DNA of 23,587 nucleotides from RUG563 sp024681215. GTDB taxonomy: Bacteria; Bacillota; Clostridia; Christensenellales; Aristaeellaceae. The notes under the pieces were generated by a model. That model made no database searches. It saw only the letters and a program-made list of their open reading frames with translations, and was not told where the DNA came from. The DNA lies in assembly GCA_024681215.1 (NCBI GenBank), contig JAILBG010000065.1, positions 1 to 23,587 of the forward strand, given 5' to 3'. A program made the translations under genes and the position numbers. Shown here piece by piece: positions 7,240 to 14,686 of the stretch; position 1 is the first letter of the stretch; the number at the start of each line of letters is the position of its first letter.

Positions 7240-7250
7240 AAGGACATCCC

Positions 7251-8168
7251 ATGAAAAAAGCGCTTTCGCTGCTGCTGCTCCTGTGCCTAATGCCCCTGGC
7301 GGGCTGCGGGAACAAGCAGGAAGAATCGTCCGCGGTCACGGTCATGGCCACGTTTTATCCCGTTTACGTGCTGGCGGAAAACGTGCTGGAGGGCGTGGAG
7401 GGCGTGGAGCTGATTTCCATGACCCCGCCCAGCACCGGCTGCCTGCACGATTATCAGCTGCTCACCAGGGACATCAAGGCCCTCTCCGCCGCCAAAGCGC
7501 TGCTGTGCAACGGCGCGGGGATGGAGAGCTTTCTGGGCGACGTGAAAGAGCAGTACCCGGATCTGATGCTGGTGGACTGCTCCAGGGGCGTTTCCCTGCT
7601 CCGGGAGGAAGAGGAAAATGGGGAACACGCGGACCACGAGGGCCACGACCACGGGGATTACAACGCCCATATCTGGCTGTCGCCCAGGAACGCGGTGATC
7701 ATGGTGGAAAATATCCGCGCCGCCATGGCGCAGCTGCTGCCGGAAAAGCAGGAGCAGATCGACCGCAACGCCGCGGCGTACACGAAGCGGCTCGCCGATC
7801 TGGACGCGGAGCTCTCCGCCGCCATCGGGGCGCTTCCCCGCCGCACCATCGTGACCTTCCACGAGGCCTTCCCGTATTTCGCGGAGGCCTACGGGCTGCA
7901 GGTGGCCGCCGTGGTGGCCCTGGAGCCGGACGAGCCCCTGTCTCCCCGGATGCTGGCGGAGGTGGTGGAAAAGGTGAAGGCGGCGGGCAATCCGCCTTTG
8001 TTCTCCGAGCCCCAGTACGAAAGCGCCGCCCTCCAGGCCGTGGCCCAGGAAACCGGCGCCCGGGTGTATGAATTGGACCCGCTGGTGACGGGGGACGGCG
8101 CCCTGACCGCCTACGAGGATACGTTGCGGAAGGACCTGCGGGTGTTGCAGGAAGCGCTGGGCGAATAA
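7251..8168 (+). CDS. znuA: Zinc/manganese ABC transporter substrate-binding lipoprotein (ZnuA-like)
   Basis: A 305-residue cluster A-I metal-binding protein. The N-terminus is a lipoprotein signal with lipobox LAGC (lipidated C19), so it should sit on the outer face of the membrane. Conserved metal ligands are visible at H66 (CLHDYQ), H140 (NAHIWLSP) and H204 (TFHEAF), with an acidic fourth ligand probably D276 (ELDPL). A His-rich loop (EHADHEGHDHGD, about 125-136) is typical of zinc rather than manganese binders. ATG 7251 is preferred (AAAGGA 6 nt upstream, MKK n-region); an ATG at 7236 overlapping the prfC stop would add MKGHP. No ATPase or permease follows: a terminator comes next, so the rest of the transporter must lie elsewhere. 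Coupling to prfC is unusual. Confidence 0.9.
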   Translation: MKKALSLLLLLCLMPLAGCGNKQEESSAVTVMATFYPVYVLAENVLEGVEGVELISMTPPSTGCLHDYQLLTRDIKALSAAKALLCNGAGMESFLGDVKEQYPDLMLVDCSRGVSLLREEEENGEHADHEGHDHGDYNAHIWLSPRNAVIMVENIRAAMAQLLPEKQEQIDRNAAAYTKRLADLDAELSAAIGALPRRTIVTFHEAFPYFAEAYGLQVAAVVALEPDEPLSPRMLAEVVEKVKAAGNPPLFSEPQYESAALQAVAQETGARVYELDPLVTGDGALTAYEDTLRKDLRVLQEALGE

Positions 8169-8181
8169 AACGCGCACAATA

Positions 8182-8209
8182 AAAAAAGGCCGTATGGACG
8201 GCCTTTTTT
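8182..8209. terminator. Bidirectional intrinsic terminator
   Basis: A 12-bp perfect stem (AAAAAAGGCCGT at 8182-8193 with ACGGCCTTTTTT at 8198-8209) with a 4-nt loop has an A-tract on one side and a T-tract on the other. It therefore terminates both the lipoprotein gene (+) and the carboxypeptidase gene (-), which converge here. Confidence 0.95.
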
Positions 8210-8211
8210 GT

Positions 8212-9633
8212 TTACCGGAAGTACCGGCTGGTGGGCTTGAAAACCTTGACCCGGATGCGCTTGCGGATGATCTTGATCAGGGCGCGGATCAGGCGGATCA
8301 GCAGGAAAATGCCCAGGGCGGGCAGCACCAGATACAGCATCACCAATTCCACCGTGATCCGGGGGAAGGGATTGGGGTCCGCCATGGCGGCGGAGATGAT
8401 CTCCTCCGACGTGGGGGCGATCTGCTCCCGGGCGGCGATGGACCGGCCCGCCAGCAATTCGTACATCACGGGGTTGCCGATTTCGGGATAATAGGTCAGC
8501 GTGCCCATCACCTCGCCCTCCTGGATGGGGGCGCGCAGGTCCCGGGTGAAATCCGTAACGGTGATGGAGGCAAAATTCTGCACCCAGTAATCCACCTGCT
8601 GCCGGGTGGTGACGATCAGGTCGGACGCGTCGGTGGAGACCATCCGGAGCGACAGGGGCAGCTTGCCCACCTGGGGATCGTCCAGGGCGAAGTTGCGCAC
8701 CTCCACCACCCGGGGATTCATGGCGTAGATCTCCGCGATGCTGGTGCTCAGATACTGGGCGAAGCCGTAGTCCATCAGGCGGACGGTGTCGGTATAGCGG
8801 GATTCATCGGAGGCGGAGCCGAACACCACGGAGATCAGGTTCACCCCGTCCTTGCTGGCGCTGGCCACCAGGCAGTTGCCCGCCGCGCTGGTGGTGCCCG
8901 TTTTGATGCCGGTGGAGTAGGGGTAGTAGCGGCTTTCCCGGCCTTCCGTTTTGGCCACGAAATAATTGAGGTTCTTGATGGTGCGGGCGCGGTAGATATT
9001 ATCCCGGGGCAGGGTGTATTCCGACGCCAGCACGATCTGGCGGAAGGTTTCGTTCTGCATGGCGATGCGGGCCAGGATGGCCATGTCCCGGGCGGTGGTG
9101 AAATGGTTTTCGTCGTGAAGGCCGTTGGCGTTGACGAACTGGGTGTTCTTGCAGCCCAGGGAATAGGCGGCCTGGTTCATCATGGCGGTGAAATTCCACA
9201 CGCTGCCCGCCAGTCCCTCGGCGATGGCGGTGGCGGCGTCGTTGCCGGAAGGGAGCATGGCGGCGTAGCACAGGTCGATGAGCCGCATTTGCTCTCCCGC
9301 CGCCAGCTTGGCGGAGGATTCGTCCGCCGCCAGGTTCACCGCGTTTTCGCTGACGGTGTATTTCTGCTCCGGATCGCCGTTGGTGAGGGCCAGCCAGACG
9401 GTGAGGATCTTGGTGGTGGAGGCGGGGTACATCCTTTGGTCGGCGTTCTTTTCAAAGATCACTTCCCCGCTGTCCGCCTCGATCAGGATGGCCGACGCCG
9501 CGGAAAGATGGCCCTCGGACAAAAGCTCCGGGTACAGGGGATCGTAATCGTCCGCCAGGGCGCGGGGCGCAAGGGACAGGAAAATAAGGACCGCCGCCAG
9601 CAGCCCAAGGAAACGCTTTCCCGTCCTGCGCAT
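8212..9633 (-). CDS. D-alanyl-D-alanine carboxypeptidase (class A low-molecular-weight PBP, peptidase S11)
   Basis: Trims the terminal D-Ala from peptidoglycan pentapeptides. The 473-residue protein has a signal peptide (about 1-27, ending ALA) and the three penicilloyl-serine motifs: S72-T-T-K75, S129-G-N131 and K244-T-G246. A C-terminal beta-rich domain follows (about 300-410). Instead of the usual amphipathic tail it ends in a clear hydrophobic segment (about 430-455) and a strongly basic tail (RKRIRVKVFKPTSRYFR), so it is probably anchored by a true membrane helix. AGGAGG sits 7 nt upstream of the ATG. It belongs to the DacA/DacF group; whether it is the vegetative or a sporulation enzyme cannot be told, although its promoter looks vegetative. 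Confidence 0.93.
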   Translation of the reverse strand: MRRTGKRFLGLLAAVLIFLSLAPRALADDYDPLYPELLSEGHLSAASAILIEADSGEVIFEKNADQRMYPASTTKILTVWLALTNGDPEQKYTVSENAVNLAADESSAKLAAGEQMRLIDLCYAAMLPSGNDAATAIAEGLAGSVWNFTAMMNQAAYSLGCKNTQFVNANGLHDENHFTTARDMAILARIAMQNETFRQIVLASEYTLPRDNIYRARTIKNLNYFVAKTEGRESRYYPYSTGIKTGTTSAAGNCLVASASKDGVNLISVVFGSASDESRYTDTVRLMDYGFAQYLSTSIAEIYAMNPRVVEVRNFALDDPQVGKLPLSLRMVSTDASDLIVTTRQQVDYWVQNFASITVTDFTRDLRAPIQEGEVMGTLTYYPEIGNPVMYELLAGRSIAAREQIAPTSEEIISAAMADPNPFPRITVELVMLYLVLPALGIFLLIRLIRALIKIIRKRIRVKVFKPTSRYFR

Positions 9634-9671
9634 GTTCCGTCCTCCTGCGTTCAGTAAGAAGTCAACAATCC

Positions 9672-9700
9672 ATTATATCACGGGATGGCTTGTCTGTACA
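9672..9700 (-). promoter_or_regulatory. Promoter of the DD-carboxypeptidase gene
   Basis: On the - strand TGTACA (9700-9695), a 17-nt spacer and a perfect TATAAT (9677-9672) lie about 40 nt upstream of the start codon. The element is in the short gap after the phosphatase gene. No terminator is visible there, so read-through from the upstream genes is also possible. Confidence 0.65.
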
Positions 9701-9709
9701 GCCTGCCCC

Positions 9710-10387
9710 TTACGGCGTTTCCAGGCCGCGGATGTGGCGGTCGTCGCCGCACAGCTCCGCAACGGGCAGGGATACGCCGCCTTCCCGGCGGGGGAAGCGG
9801 ACGATGAAGATTCCCGTGAAGTCCAGGTGCACCGCGGCGCACAGATAGGGAAAGGGCAAGGAGAAGATCCGGGAAAGCATCGCGGTGGAGGAGCCGCCGT
9901 GGCAGAACAGCGCCACCGTGCGCTTTTCTCCGCCGCTCCGGAGGCAGCGGTAGGCCGTTCCTTCCCGGGCATAGCCCAGTCCGCGCAGCCATTCGTCCGT
10001 TTTTTCGGCCACATGGGCGGCCTCCGCCGTGACAAGGTTGCGGGCGAAAAGCGGATGGGATGCCCAGTCGGTCCGGGTCATGTCCCAGCCCGTGCGGGCC
10101 ATTTCGTCCGCCGCGTCCCAGGGATGGCCCTCAAAGGGAAGCGGGGCGCCGCCGATGCCGCCCCAGTGCAGCTCGTGCATGAAAGGCAGCGTTTCCACCG
10201 ACAGGCCCAGGGCGTCGGCGGTATGCCGCGCCGTTTCCAGGGCGCGGCCCATGGGGGAGGAATACACGGCGGATATGCCCTCGTGCAGCAGCCGTTCGGC
10301 CGCGGCCCGGGCCTGCAGGCGGCCCAGGGGCGTCAGGCAGTCGCGCCCGTAATCCGGCTCGCCGTGGCGGACAAGAATGAGCCTCAT
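9710..10387 (-). CDS. Histidine phosphatase family protein (phosphoglycerate mutase-like)
   Basis: A 225-residue branch-1 histidine phosphatase. The catalytic R7-H8-G9 is in 'LILVRHGEPDY'. R48 lies in SSPMGRALETA, the likely acid catalyst E72 in MHEL, and the second histidine H163 in 'FCHGGS'. Family members include phosphoglycerate mutases, cobalamin (CobC) and sugar or nucleotide phosphatases. The lack of the long mutase insertions favours a phosphatase, and the substrate cannot be named. The start codon overlaps the stop of the upstream fumarase-type gene (ATGA), which means the two are co-translated and may act in related metabolism. Confidence 0.85.
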   Translation of the reverse strand: MRLILVRHGEPDYGRDCLTPLGRLQARAAAERLLHEGISAVYSSPMGRALETARHTADALGLSVETLPFMHELHWGGIGGAPLPFEGHPWDAADEMARTGWDMTRTDWASHPLFARNLVTAEAAHVAEKTDEWLRGLGYAREGTAYRCLRSGGEKRTVALFCHGGSSTAMLSRIFSLPFPYLCAAVHLDFTGIFIVRFPRREGGVSLPVAELCGDDRHIRGLETP

Positions 10388-10944
10388 GCGTCCTCCTGCC
10401 GGTACTGCGCCGGGCCGGTCTCATACAGATTGCCGCCCACGCTGTCCATGAGCACCACGGCGGGAAAATCCCGCACGTAAAAGCGGTGGATGGCTTCGGT
10501 GCCCAGGTCCTGATAGCAGACCGTTTCGGTTTTTTCGATGCTTCGGGCGATCAGCGCCGCCGCGCCGCCCACCGTGCCCAGGTACACCGCGCCGCATTCC
10601 CGCATGGCGGCGCGCACCGCCTCGCTGCGCTTTCCCTTGCCGATCATGCAGCGCAGGCCCAGGCGCAGAAGGCGCGGGGTGTAAGCGTCCATGCGGTAGC
10701 TGCTGGTGGGCCCGGCGGCGCCGCAGGCGTGGCCCGGGGAGGCCGGGGCGGGGCCGACGTAATAGATCGTTTCGCCCCGAAGGTCCACCGGCAGTTCCTT
10801 TCCTTCATTCAGCAGCGCGTCCAGGCGCTTGTGGGCCGCGTCGCGCCCGGTGAGCATGGGGCCTGTCAATACAACGGTGTCTCCCGCCCGCAGCATCCCG
10901 GCGTCGGCGGCGGAGAGGGGAAGGGTCAGCGCATAGTGGGCCAT
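10384..10944 (-). CDS. Class I fumarate hydratase/tartrate dehydratase-type beta subunit
   Basis: A 186-residue protein matching the C-terminal (beta) domain of iron-sulfur fumarases, which in anaerobes is often a separate subunit. Typical segments are 'AGDTVVLTGPMLTGRDAAHKR' near the N-terminus, GPTSSYRMD (78-86), 'MIGKGKRS' (100-107) and the C-terminal 'DFPAVVLMDSVGGNLYE'. The partner alpha subunit, which carries the [4Fe-4S] ligands, normally lies directly upstream but is absent here: the neighbour on that side is spoIVA on the opposite strand. It must be encoded elsewhere, or this beta subunit has another partner. Related heterodimers include L-tartrate dehydratase, so the substrate is uncertain. 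The downstream phosphatase gene overlaps it. Confidence 0.88.
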   Translation of the reverse strand: MAHYALTLPLSAADAGMLRAGDTVVLTGPMLTGRDAAHKRLDALLNEGKELPVDLRGETIYYVGPAPASPGHACGAAGPTSSYRMDAYTPRLLRLGLRCMIGKGKRSEAVRAAMRECGAVYLGTVGGAAALIARSIEKTETVCYQDLGTEAIHRFYVRDFPAVVLMDSVGGNLYETGPAQYRQEDA

Positions 10945-10974
10945 GGCGTCCTCCGTAAGCAGAAATCATATCCT

Positions 10975-11004
10975 ATTATATCACGCGCGGAGGCCGGGGC
11001 GCAA
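10975..11004 (-). promoter_or_regulatory. Likely promoter of the fumarase-type beta subunit gene
   Basis: On the - strand a perfect TATAAT (10980-10975) lies about 30 nt upstream of the ATG. A partial -35 TTGCGC (11004-10999) is at 18 nt. GGAGG precedes the start codon. Confidence 0.5.
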
Positions 11005-11013
11005 GACGGGATG

Positions 11014-11044
11014 GCATACCGGCGCGGGGGAAGGCATAGGAATA
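11014..11044 (+). promoter_or_regulatory. Possible sigma-E promoter of spoIVA
   Basis: GCATACC (11014-11020) matches the core of the sigma-E -35 (G/T-A/C-ATA), and 14 nt later CATAGGAAT (11035-11043) matches the CATA core of the -10. The remaining positions deviate. Spacing and position, about 35 nt before the start, fit. In Bacillus subtilis spoIVA is transcribed by sigma-E in the mother cell, which supports the reading. No vegetative promoter is seen on this strand. Confidence 0.4.
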
Positions 11045-11077
11045 GCGTGAAGAGGACGCGTGAAGGAGGCGGATGGG

Positions 11078-12577
11078 ATGGAGCAGGATGCGGCCATGAC
11101 GGTTGGGCCTGTGTATCGGGATATTGCGGAAAGAACGGGCGGGGAAATGTATATCGGCGTGGTGGGCCCGGTGCGCACCGGGAAAAGCACCCTGATCGCC
11201 GGGCTGATGGAGCAGATGGTGCTGCCGTTTATGGAAAAGGGAGCCAGGCGGGAGAGACTGACGGACGAACTGCCCCAGTCCGGTTCCGGTCGCACCGTCA
11301 CCACCACCCAGCCCGCCTTCATCCCCGGGGAGGGGGCGGCCCGGATCGACCTGGGCGACGGCCTGACGGCCCGGGTGCGGCTGGTGGATTCGGTGGGCTA
11401 TCTGATCCCCGGCGCTCTGGGCACCCAGGAGGGGGACGCCGCCCGGATGGTATCCACCCCCTGGTCCGACGAGGATATGCCCTTTGAGGAGGCCGCGGCC
11501 CTGGGCACCCGGAAGGTGATGGAGGACCACGCCACCGTGGGCGTGGTGGTGACCTGCGACGGCACGGTGGCCGATCTGCCCAGGTCCGCCTATGTGCAGG
11601 CGGAGGAAACGGTGATCCGCCAGCTGAAGGCCCTGAAAAAGCCCTTCGCCGTGGTGCTCAATTCCGCCCGGGCGGACAGCGCCGAATGCCAGGCGCTGCG
11701 GGACGGATTGGAGAGCAAGTACGGCGTGTCCGTGATGGCGATGAACCTCAAGGATATGCGGCCGGAGGACATCCAGGGGCTCCTGTCCGGGCTGCTGACG
11801 GAATTTCCCCTGCGGGAGGTGCGCTTCTCCGTGCCCTCCTGGATGGGCGCGCTGGAGGAAAGCCACTGGCTCAACGCCCAGGCGCTGGAGACCGTCCGGG
11901 CCCTGGGCGAGCAGATGCGCCTGATGCGGGATCGGGACAAAGCCGTCGCAGCGTTTGCGGATTCGGCCTATTTCCTGCCGCCCCGGATGGAAAGGACGGA
12001 TCTGGGGGAAGGCACCGTGACGTTTGAACTGCCGGTGCGGGATGGGCTGTTCAACCGGGTGCTCAGCGAACAGTGCGGGGAGGAGATCACCGGGGACGCC
12101 CAGCTTTTGTCCATGCTCAAGGAGCTGGTGAGCGCTAAGCGGGCTTACGACGTGGTGGCCGGGGCGCTCAGGGAGGTGCAGCAGACGGGCTACGGCCTGG
12201 TGACTCCCGCCATGAGCGAGGTGAAGCTGCAGGAGCCGGAGCTGATGCGCCAGGGCAGCCGCTGGGGCGTGCGGCTGCGGGCCAGCGCGCCCACGCTGCA
12301 CCTGATCCGGTCCGACATCGAAACGGAGATCGCCCCGGTGCTGGGCACCCAGGAGCAAAGCGAGGAATTCGTCCGCACCCTGACGGACGCCTACCGCCAG
12401 GATCCCCAGAGCCTGTGGGATACCAACTTTTTCGGGAAATCCCTCAAGGATCTGATCCGGGAAGGCGTGACGGGGAAGCTGAGCCGCATGCCGGCGGATA
12501 CCCAGGAAAAGGTGCAGTCCGCCCTGACGCGGATGCTCAACGAGGGGGAAGGCGGCATGATCTGCATCCTGCTGTGA
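11078..12577 (+). CDS. spoIVA: Stage IV sporulation protein A (spore coat basement ATPase)
   Basis: SpoIVA polymerises by ATP hydrolysis around the forespore to form the base layer of the spore coat and is needed for cortex assembly. The 499-residue product is the normal length. It shows 'RDIAERTGG', Walker A GPVRTGKST (30-38), 'DELPQSGSGRTVTTTQPAF', 'RLVDSVGYLIPGA' with D104, 'GTRKVMEDHATVGVVVTCDG', 'SWMGALEESHWL' and the C-terminal end GGMICILL, all matching the Bacillus protein closely. The ATG at 11078 is chosen because AAGGAGG lies 8 nt upstream; the frame can be extended to a GTG at 11060 that overlaps that site. Its presence shows the organism is, or recently was, an endospore former. 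A short GC hairpin (12580-12584/12593-12597) follows, a weak terminator at best. Confidence 0.97.
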   Translation: MEQDAAMTVGPVYRDIAERTGGEMYIGVVGPVRTGKSTLIAGLMEQMVLPFMEKGARRERLTDELPQSGSGRTVTTTQPAFIPGEGAARIDLGDGLTARVRLVDSVGYLIPGALGTQEGDAARMVSTPWSDEDMPFEEAAALGTRKVMEDHATVGVVVTCDGTVADLPRSAYVQAEETVIRQLKALKKPFAVVLNSARADSAECQALRDGLESKYGVSVMAMNLKDMRPEDIQGLLSGLLTEFPLREVRFSVPSWMGALEESHWLNAQALETVRALGEQMRLMRDRDKAVAAFADSAYFLPPRMERTDLGEGTVTFELPVRDGLFNRVLSEQCGEEITGDAQLLSMLKELVSAKRAYDVVAGALREVQQTGYGLVTPAMSEVKLQEPELMRQGSRWGVRLRASAPTLHLIRSDIETEIAPVLGTQEQSEEFVRTLTDAYRQDPQSLWDTNFFGKSLKDLIREGVTGKLSRMPADTQEKVQSALTRMLNEGEGGMICILL

Positions 12578-12620
12578 ACGCCCCTTCGGCCCGGGGCTGT
12601 ACTTTTGGAAAAAACTGCGG

Positions 12621-12626
12621 TATAAT
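12621..12626 (+). promoter_or_regulatory. -10 element upstream of the two-gene unit after spoIVA
   Basis: A perfect TATAAT lies 49 nt before the TTG start of the next gene, but no good -35 is found 16-19 nt upstream. The gene pair may be transcribed from here, from spoIVA, or both. Confidence 0.4.
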
Positions 12627-12675
12627 ACGGAAGGGAGTAAACAAACCATCATCAGAAACGAGAGGAACGATCATT

Positions 12676-13152
12676 TTGTATACGGAACAGGACTATCGGG
12701 ATATCTGCGCCCAGTACAAACGCAGGCTGGCGGCGGTGTGCCTGCCCGCCGCGGCGCTGCTGGCGCTGGCGATTTTCTGCCTGGTTCGGCGCGTCATCTG
12801 GCTGGGGGCCGTATCCACCATCCTGTGCGGGGCGGTGAGCATCTTCTGCATGGAGCTGTTCGTCCTGCCGGTGAAGCATTACCGCCGGCACCTGGACAAC
12901 GTGCTCCACGGCCGGGTGCGCAGCACCACGGGCGCATTCAAGGAAATGGAGGAAAAGGCCGTGCCCCGGGAGGGCGTGAAGTATTACCCCCTGATGCTCA
13001 GCGTGGGCAATCCCGCCAATCCGGAGGACGACCGGCTGTTCTATTACGACGCCAACCTGCCCCGGCCGGACTGGAAGGCGGGGGAGATCATCACCGTGAC
13101 GGCCCATGACAAGGCCGTGGGCGCCTGGAGCCGGGGGGAGACAGCGGCATGA
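12676..13152 (+). CDS. Unknown small membrane protein with two TM helices
   Basis: A 158-residue protein I do not recognise. It starts at TTG 12676 (AGAGGA 9 nt upstream); the frame is open further back but there it runs inside spoIVA. Residues 1-17 are polar. Two hydrophobic helices follow (about 18-37 and 41-64), then a basic turn (KHYRRH). A soluble domain of about 90 residues has alternating hydrophobic residues ('GRVRSTTGAF...YYPLMLSV...GEIITVTAHDKAVGAW') that looks like a small beta-barrel on the cytoplasmic side, a topology reminiscent of NfeD-like proteins. That comparison is inference only. Its stop overlaps the next gene's ATG (ATGA), so the two proteins are coupled. Confidence 0.75.
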   Translation: MYTEQDYRDICAQYKRRLAAVCLPAAALLALAIFCLVRRVIWLGAVSTILCGAVSIFCMELFVLPVKHYRRHLDNVLHGRVRSTTGAFKEMEEKAVPREGVKYYPLMLSVGNPANPEDDRLFYYDANLPRPDWKAGEIITVTAHDKAVGAWSRGETAA

Positions 13153-13505
13153 ACGGGCAAAAGTGCGTATTGGTGTGCGTGACGGCGCAGAAGGACTGCG
13201 CGCGGCTGATCCGCCGGGGGCGGGAGATCGCCGGGGAAAAGGGCACGGGGCTGAAGGTGCTGCACGTGTGCACCCGGAAAAGCCAGCCCCAGGAGGACGC
13301 CGCTATCCTGAACGAGCTGTTTTCCCTGGCCCATGAGGCCGATGCGGAAGTGAACGTCCTGTACGAAGAGAACGCGCCCGCCGCCATCGCCCGGTACGCC
13401 GGGGAATGCGGGGCGGAAACGCTGGTGCTGGGCCCGGACCGCAGCGGCAACGCGGGGCGGGTGCGCCTCCTGCTGGGGGACGGCGCGGAGATCGTAAACG
13501 CCTGA
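13149..13505 (+). CDS. USP-like small protein
   Basis: A 118-residue Rossmann-like protein resembling a single universal-stress-protein domain, closest in feel to the USP part of KdpD: 'KCVLVCVTAQKDCARLIRRGREIA', 'GLKVLHVCTRK' and 'GAETLVLGPD' mark strands 1, 2 and 4. The ATP-binding USP signature G-x2-G-x9-G-(S/T) is not clear: the end reads 'LVLGPDRSGNAGRVRLLLGDGAEI', so nucleotide binding is uncertain. It is translated from an ATG overlapping the stop of the membrane protein before it, suggesting that they form a pair. A hairpin terminator follows. Confidence 0.7.
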   Translation: MNGQKCVLVCVTAQKDCARLIRRGREIAGEKGTGLKVLHVCTRKSQPQEDAAILNELFSLAHEADAEVNVLYEENAPAAIARYAGECGAETLVLGPDRSGNAGRVRLLLGDGAEIVNA

Positions 13506-13530
13506 AAAGCAAGAAAAACACGCTCTGGAG

Positions 13531-13570
13531 GGAGGCGCTTCGTAAAGAAGCGTCTCCTTCGGGCTTTTTT
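13531..13570 (+). terminator. Intrinsic terminator after the USP-like gene
   Basis: An 11-bp stem (13531-13541 with 13547-13557, one G-U pair) and a 5-nt loop are followed by TTCGGGCTTTTTT. It lies 26 nt after the stop codon. The T-run begins 7 nt after the stem. Confidence 0.7.
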
Positions 13571-13663
13571 AGCGCAACGATTGCATATCCGGATGGAATT
13601 GATCCCGCTGAGCAATGAAGGGATAATGGTTTTGACAAACCGGGATTAGAGGAGGCACTTTTG

Positions 13664-14479
13664 ATGATTCAGGAAATCCAATCTTTTGAAAAGTACGAGG
13701 GTTTTATCGGTGAATTGGCCGGGAACCCGTTCTATTCCGATCCCCATTTCACTTATGACAAGGATAATCTTTATCGTTCCTTAACGAGCAAAGACGAATA
13801 TGCTTTTGCCGTTTTGAAAAACGGAACAACCGAGGGGCTTTTTGTTTGGCTTGTTCTTCCGGATGATCGGTATATCGAAATGATCATAGGTTTTACCAGG
13901 AAAGAAGAAGCGTTTACTGAGATGCTATCCTATATGGAGCGAAACTACTGCGGATTCCATATGGATTTTGTATTCAATCCGCAAAATTCAGCGATTTCCC
14001 GGCCGTTGCGGATGAAAGGGGCAAAATTTGATCCGGAACAGCAGAAAATGATCCTGACCGGATCACCCCCGAACGTATCCACCGGCCAGATCGAGCTGCT
14101 TTGTGAAAAGTGGATGAAGCAGTACCGTGATCTTCATAGACCCGATACTTACTGGACAGCCGAGCGAATTCTCTCTGCTCGGGATAAATTCAGAGTCCTG
14201 CTGGCTGTAAAGGATGGACAGGTCCAAGGCTATCTGGATGTACAATGCTGTTATGAGATTCATGAGATCTATGACCTGTTTATAAAGCCTGAAGCCGCAC
14301 AGCAAGGCTATGAAATGGCGTTGCTGGTAAAGGCAATAGAATTGAATCAGCCGAATCAGATGATGGTAGTGGTTGATGTGGATGCTAAAGCAGAAATAGA
14401 ATTCTATACTGCGGCCGGTTTTCATCGAATGGAAGGGCAGAACAGCATTACCGCTTCCTATCAGGCAAGCGCATCATAG
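13664..14479 (+). CDS. GNAT family N-acetyltransferase, probably acquired
   Basis: A 271-residue protein whose C-terminal half (about 155-265) is a GNAT domain: 'FRVLLAVKDGQVQGYLDV', 'HEIYDLFIKPEAAQQGYEMALL' (the acetyl-CoA-binding helix, lacking the usual R/Q-x-x-G-x-G/A) and 'VDAKAEIEFYTAAGFHRM'. The N-terminal half may be a degenerate second GNAT fold. The substrate is unknown. ATG 13664 is chosen (GGAGG 8 nt upstream; TTG at 13661 is an in-frame alternative). Codon use is clearly AT-richer than every neighbour (many TTT, GAT, AAA, TAT, ATT), and it is the only intact gene here ending in TAG, with TGA four codons later. This suggests horizontal acquisition. It is flanked by terminators. 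Confidence 0.85.
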   Translation: MIQEIQSFEKYEGFIGELAGNPFYSDPHFTYDKDNLYRSLTSKDEYAFAVLKNGTTEGLFVWLVLPDDRYIEMIIGFTRKEEAFTEMLSYMERNYCGFHMDFVFNPQNSAISRPLRMKGAKFDPEQQKMILTGSPPNVSTGQIELLCEKWMKQYRDLHRPDTYWTAERILSARDKFRVLLAVKDGQVQGYLDVQCCYEIHEIYDLFIKPEAAQQGYEMALLVKAIELNQPNQMMVVVDVDAKAEIEFYTAAGFHRMEGQNSITASYQASAS

Positions 14480-14563
14480 GCGCTCGTTTGCTGAGACGTC
14501 TTTCTTGTCTGCAGGGATTACGGGCTTCGGATGATGTGCCTGATAATCCAAGGCAGAGCGGCA

Positions 14564-14609
14564 AAACCGGCGTGACCGCAATGGTAACGCCGGTTTCATA
14601 TCCTTTTTT
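14564..14609. terminator. Bidirectional terminator between GNAT and acyltransferase genes
   Basis: AAACCGGCGT (14564-14573) pairs with ACGCCGGTTT (14587-14596), with three further pairs inside (14575-14577/14583-14585). On the - strand TTTTG follows at once. On the + strand CATATCCTTTTTT ends at 14609. It lies between the convergent acetyltransferase and acyltransferase genes. The rest of the 207-nt gap holds nothing I can name. Confidence 0.7.
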
Positions 14610-14686
14610 GACGGCAATACTTATGTCCGGAGCAGCTTCCTTACGGAGTATGCGCTGACGGGCGTGTTTTTTGCGTGCGGGAAGGA

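Noticed and set aside
8194..9657. 487-codon frame opposite the DD-carboxypeptidase gene
   Set aside because: It is a shadow of a gene with all catalytic motifs, with composition typical of an antisense frame in GC-rich DNA.
13632..13637. TTGACA as the -35 of the GNAT gene
   Set aside because: It is only 26 nt before the start codon and has no -10 in the right place.
13571..14640. A complete mobile element carrying the GNAT gene
   Set aside because: No transposase, integrase, terminal inverted repeats or target duplication could be found at the borders.
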